From: Mermis nigrescens
Taxonomy: Eukaryota; Nematoda; Enoplea; Mermithida; Mermithidae
NCBI GenBank assembly: GCA_036768485.1
Contig: JAVLUZ010000656.1
Coordinates: forward strand, 299,923-363,922
DNA: 64,000 nt
Direction of reading: 5' to 3'
Shown here piece after piece: positions 59,875-64,000 of the stretch. The position numbers and the translations under genes were made by a program. The notes below the pieces were generated by a model that was given only the letters and a program-made list of their open reading frames with translations, was not told the DNA's origin and did not search any database. Numbering within the stretch: position 1 is the first letter of the stretch; the number at the start of each line of letters is the position of its first letter.

Positions 59875-60285
59875 TTTACTATATGGTGTGAACGGAAGAC
59901 TTGCAAATGTACATGGAAAGGAACGATATTGATTGAAATGAGGAGGACATGCATAAAGAAAGTGCGGAAAAAAATTTTATGAAAAACGACTAATATTGGT
60001 GAAGATAGAGTTACTCAGGATATAGCTACATTAAAGTGAGGTATTTTACAGTTTACCAAAAATGTTCCGAATTTGAGCTGAAAACATAATTATGTATCTG
60101 ACATTTTCAAGGTTGCTGATTACGAAAGAATAAATTTTATTTTACGGAAGAAAAATTTTGTTCGAAAATTTTTAAATTTGAAAAAACAATTTTTTTGCAT
60201 GTTCTTTCTGTCTAGATAATGTGAAAATTCAAGTTTCTGCTTAAATAACGCTTAGCCTTAGGTTAGTTTATATGAGAAGGTGTTT
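59875..60285. other. No gene seen
   Basis: AT-rich sequence without a supported feature. Confidence 0.5.
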
Positions 60286-60292
60286 TCGGCTG

Positions 60293-60490
60293 CTTAGGTC
60301 GAGGTCGCTCCCGCTTAGGTCGAGGTCGCTCCCGCTTAGGTCGAGGTCGCTCCCGCTTAGGTCGAGGTCGCTCCCGCTTAGGTCGAGGTCGCTCCGCTTA
60401 GGTCGAGGGTATAGATGCTTAGGTCAATGTATAGATGCTTAGGTCGATGTACAGATGCTCAGGTCGATGTATAGATGCTTAGGTCGACCT
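60293..60490 (+). repeat. Two-part GCTTAGGTCGA minisatellite
   Basis: First about five units of GCTTAGGTCGAGGTCGCTCCC (21 bp), then about four units of GCTTAGGTCGATGTATAGAT (20 bp). The shared core is GCTTAGGTCGA. Confidence 0.9.
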
Positions 60491-61020
60491 AAGTTGGGTA
60501 CATGTTATTCTGCATTGCACTGTTTGAATCTTCAAATGGTTGGAACTTTAAGATAATCCAAAAATGCTGTTAGAATCATATTTAAGTAGAAATCTTTGAA
60601 TGTAAACAATGCTAAAAATAGTGAAATTAAAAAAATTTCTTGAAAATTTGAGCAAAAAATTACAAAAATTTTTTCTTTTATCTTGGTTTCAACGCAGTAT
60701 AACTTAATTTTTTGTAATCTGCGACCTTGAAAATGGCAGGAAAAGATTAATTAGTAAAAATTGGAAACCTTTGTTAAACTGCTAAAATTTCTTTAAGTGG
60801 CTCAAAATGGTGAATGTCGAAGTATGATGTTTGAAGTAGTGAGTTTTGTATGGATTTGATTTATTATTTTTTTCCGCTTCTTTTAGCGACACAAAGTATC
60901 ATTTTTGTGCAATTGTATGGCAGTTCTGCCGGAATGGCGCAAAATCGGTTCACACCATATTCTTCAAAAACTCAATTTTTTTGCATTGGTCTATCATCTG
61001 ATTAGGCTTAGGCTTAGTAT

Positions 61021-61146
61021 CATGACTGACCAAAATGTTGATGCCAGCGTTCAAAATAAGCCTGAGTAATGGGAAGCAACGCGAGTTGCATCCCATTACC
61101 TAGGCTTATTTTAAACGCTGGCACCAACATTTTGGTCAGTCACATG
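61021..61146. repeat. 126-bp hairpin
   Basis: CATGACTGACCAAAATGTTG is mirrored by CAACATTTTGGTCAGTCACATG-like sequence, with the tip near GCAACGCGAGTTGC. A half copy is at 59649-59738. The block GGTGCCAGC is shared with the hairpin at 58442-58564. Confidence 0.85.
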
Positions 61147-61204
61147 AACAAAAAGCATTTATTGCAACATACAGAAAAAAGCACAAATACAAAAAAGGGA
61201 TGTA

Positions 61205-63588
61205 CAGTACGCGCCTTGAATTTTGCATGCGCAGTCTCCATTAACTTTTGTTGCAGTCGGATTTTAGCGAGCGGACCTCAGTGGCCATTAGTGGGCCGCT
61301 GTTAAGCACTTGCAGCCGATTGACGGACTGCTTTCGAACTACTGCGGCCGTTCGTGGACTGCAGTGGCCGTTGGATGCTGACTGCAGTTACTTCACTGTA
61401 AGTACGGAAACATGTATAGTATCACTGCTTGCATATTGCGTTATTTGTCGCACAAACGGGAAAAAATTTTCTCAACCTGCTTTGATTTTTCGCATGCGTG
61501 CGTTTCAGAAGTGTGTGCGTGCTGCATGTATAGTCCGAGAAAAAAGGTAAAAATAGATTGGAATTTTCGTGCATATCATTATAATTCTCGTTTCCTCCAT
61601 TGGAATCTCATCTTAGAGATAATGGGCATACAAATGAAAGAGAATAGTATTTCCTGTGTGCGATCGATTGCATATTGCTCTGCAGCAAAAGAGCATTTTA
61701 AAATTAATTTCAGGCTGAGAGCTTTCCGCGTTTAGAACAAATTCATGGTTAATAAAGAGCAAAAGATTTAGGAATCATATAGGTCCGAAATTTATTTTGC
61801 CATTAGTTACATGATTTTAAAAAGCGCATCATTTCGAGTAAATCCAAATTAGCAATAAAATCAAAGCAAATTGCTCTTATCTATTGGAGGAAAAGGTTTT
61901 TCAAGAAAGTATTTTCCTTCTTCTACAAACCATATTTCACTCTTATATTGCAAAATTGGGAAGAGAGAATGAATAGTGACTATAAGGTCCAAGCTGAATA
62001 TAAAATTTAACAAAATAGTGAAACACAGATGACAAATAGTTTTGTAAATTAATTGTACATCATAAAATTTTTGTTAAAATAAACTAAACAATAAATATCG
62101 TAATGCCTTTAAAATACAAAATTGATAAAAAAAACTCCTGATTATCCGCTTTCCAAGATATTTTGTATCTTCGCTTTTTTCATTTATTTATATACAATAT
62201 GTACATCGATAATATTTTCAGTTCAGAAGTGAAATACATCATATAATGTCTGTCTCATCAGGCAAGCATATACTTCAAAAAATATTGCCCGTTCTATTAT
62301 TTCGTGCAAATTTTATTCTGACCACCCAACTTCATTCGCGATTTTTCTTGTTCAATTCAAGTACTAAGTATTTTATATGCGTATCTACCATTTTGTATTT
62401 ATTCTATTCAGTGGACATACACCTACACACACATGTATTCAACGCAAAGCTTGAAAACACGACAACAAATTTTTACCTCCTGATATTTTAATACACAAGC
62501 TCAAAAAGATTTTGCTCGCATTCCCTGCTCTCTGTTTGACGGAGGACGCATAAATTTTGCTGATCAGATAGCGAATTGGCTGGCGTTTGCAACAGGCTGT
62601 GCCTAAAACTTGAATCTCCTGCGCAAAAAGTGTAGTAATCGAGCGTTCAATTTCGACTTAACTTAAGTGGGAATAAATCGAAATATTGCAACCAAAATAA
62701 CTCAGCGCACTATGCATGATGTACAATTAATTTGCAAAACTATTTGTCATCTGTATTTCACTATTTTGTTAAATTTTATATTTATGTAGCTTAAACCTTA
62801 CAGTTACTATTTCACTATTCATTCTCTCTTCCCTATTTCGCAATATAAGAGTGAATAATATGGTTTGTATAAGAAGGAAAATACCCTTTTGAAAAACCTT
62901 TTTCTCCAAAAGATGAGAACATTTGCTTTGATTTTATTGCTAATTTTGATTTAGTCGAAAAGATGCGCTCTTTAAAATCATATATCTAATGGCAAAAGAA
63001 ATTTCGGGTTTATGAATTTTAAATCTTTTACTCTTTATTGGCCATAAATTTGTATTAAAACGCGGAACGCTCTCAGCCTGAAATTGATTTTAAAATGCTC
63101 TTTTGCTGCAGAGCAATATGCAATCGGCCGCACACATGAAATACTATTCTCTTTCATTTTTCTGCCCATTATCTCATAGATGAGATTCCAATGGAGGAAA
63201 CGAGAATTATAATGATATGCACGAAAATTCCAATCTATTTTTACCTTTTTTTCTCGGACTGGACATGCAGCACGCACACACTTCTGAAACGCACGCATGC
63301 AAAAAATCAAAGCAGATTGGGAGAAGATTTTTCCCGTTTGTGCGACAAATAACGCAATATGCAAGCAGTGATACTATACATGTTTCCGTACTTACAGTAA
63401 AGTAACTGCAGTCAGCATCCAACGGCCACTGCAGTCCACGAACGGCCGCAGTAGTTCGAAAGCAGTCCGTCAATCGGCTGCAAGTGCTTAACAGCGGCCC
63501 ACTAATGGCCGCTGAGGTCTGCTCGCTAAAATCCGACTGCAACAAAAGTTAATGGAGACTGCGCATGCAAAATTCAAGGCGCGTACTG
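61205..63588. mobile_element. 2.4-kb foldback element, TA target, CAGT ends
   Basis: Arms 61205 to about 62070 and about 62720 to 63588 are inverted copies (CAGTACGCGCCTTGAATTTT to AAAATTCAAGGCGCGTACTG), about 870 bp each, with a spacer of about 650 bp. TA flanks at 61203-61204 and 63589-63590. CAGT ends with TA duplication fit the Tc1/mariner group, but no transposase is present. The 100-130-codon frames occur mirrored in both arms and are not counted as genes. Confidence 0.85.
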
Positions 63589-63697
63589 TAACTCAATAAA
63601 AAATGACGACAATATTTTAAGTGACACACATGACAACATACAAGTATATACGACTATAACGTTAGCAATTGGGACATGCAGTCACAAAGGTGACAAC

Positions 63698-64000
63698 TTA
63701 CGCATGTCCCTTTAAAATAATAGACAGATTGATAGTATTGAGTTTGCATTTAAAAATTTCCAGGCTAGGTGAATTTACAACATCATTTGGAAGCAAATTC
63801 CACAGATTTGCATATCTTTGACTGAAATCATACTTGAGAATATTGGAACAAGTCACAGGAACAATAAGCTTAAAATTATTGGTGGAGCGAGTACAATTGT
63901 CATTGAAAGCAAAAAAATCATCATGAAGAATATGAGACTGTCCAGTTATAATTTGAAAATACAAACACAGAGCAAAACAAATATGGCATAATTTTTGAAG
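63698..64000 (-). CDS. 3' end of a non-LTR retrotransposon reverse-transcriptase ORF (partial)
   Basis: The minus-strand frame is open from the window edge to a stop at 63698-63700. It shows CLYFQIITGQSHILHDDFF, STNNFKLIVP, then FSQRYANLWNLLPNDVVNSP and FKCKLNTIN. The series (a YKIING-like step, DDFF, TR, FSQR-x-x-x-LWNxLP-x-x-VV, SL-x-x-FK-x-KL) is the hallmark of the region after the polymerase domain in jockey/CR1-type LINE ORF2. It would copy the element's RNA at a chromosomal nick, but only the C-terminal tail is in the window. Whether the upstream catalytic part exists cannot be seen. The element's 3' end probably lies just below 63698. Recognition is by motif. Confidence 0.8.
   Translation of the reverse strand, partial: LQKLCHICFALCLYFQIITGQSHILHDDFFAFNDNCTRSTNNFKLIVPVTCSNILKYDFSQRYANLWNLLPNDVVNSPSLEIFKCKLNTINLSIILKGHA

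Noticed and set aside
61248..61735. Frames of 100-107 codons in the left arm of the 2.4-kb foldback (and mirrored at 63035-63545)
   Set aside because: They lie in inverted non-coding arms, overlap in different registers and show no motif.

Overview
This is eukaryotic, AT-rich, repeat-saturated DNA, most likely from an invertebrate and possibly an arthropod; I cannot fix the species. The reasons are GT-AG intron-split genes with signal-peptide exons, long TAA/TTA arrays, hAT-like and TA-duplicating miniature elements, foldback elements, a decayed Polinton/Maverick-type element and a non-LTR retrotransposon tail. Most short ORFs lie in repeats and are not genes.

The main protein-coding content is a dispersed family of small secreted proteins with eight cysteines, called SC8 here (my label). 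Each gene appears to have a short signal-peptide exon, a phase-2 intron and a last exon with the spacing C-x(3,4)-C-x15-C-x(16,25)-C-x(17,18)-C-x(12,17)-C-x(8,10)-C-x5-C. Copies: last exons at 8626-8908 (-) and 24660-24942 (-); a full two-exon gene at 18518-18797 plus 21639-21709 (-); a full two-exon gene at 41466-41521 plus 43228-43540 (+); a damaged gene at 28871-28923 plus 33793-34139 (+); a pseudogene from tandem duplication at 17535-17782 (-); and a faint relic near 12541-12690 (-). The members are strongly diverged outside the cysteines, as expected for a birth-and-death family of extracellular proteins. I do not recognise the family.

Layout: 1-8.6 kb is gene-free DNA with a foldback element (3317-4727) and a TAA array. 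8.6-34.1 kb holds most SC8 loci among short dispersed repeats, with an intronic tandem array at about 31.99-33.81 kb built around copies of the SC8 last-exon start. 34.6-40.1 kb is a shrunken, inactivated Polinton-like element with terminal inverted repeats of about 0.7 kb, integrase, capsid-like and DNA-polymerase remnants, and a younger hAT miniature element inside. 41.4-43.5 kb is the best SC8 gene. 43.6-57.4 kb is a mosaic of inverted-repeat modules, minisatellites and nested foldbacks. 58.0-59.1 kb is a nested palindrome of about 1 kb. 60.3 kb has a two-part minisatellite. 61205-63588 is a long foldback flanked by TA. The window ends in the 3' part of a non-LTR reverse-transcriptase ORF on the minus strand.

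Repeat families used below (my labels): A, hAT-like miniature element of about 250-290 bp; B, repeat of about 150-200 bp carrying a 'CTATCGATTTTGGGGAGGTC'-like core; C, repeat of about 250 bp containing the GGCGCTTCGCGCC palindrome; D, repeat of about 250 bp; E, large modular foldback rich in GTGTAAAG.
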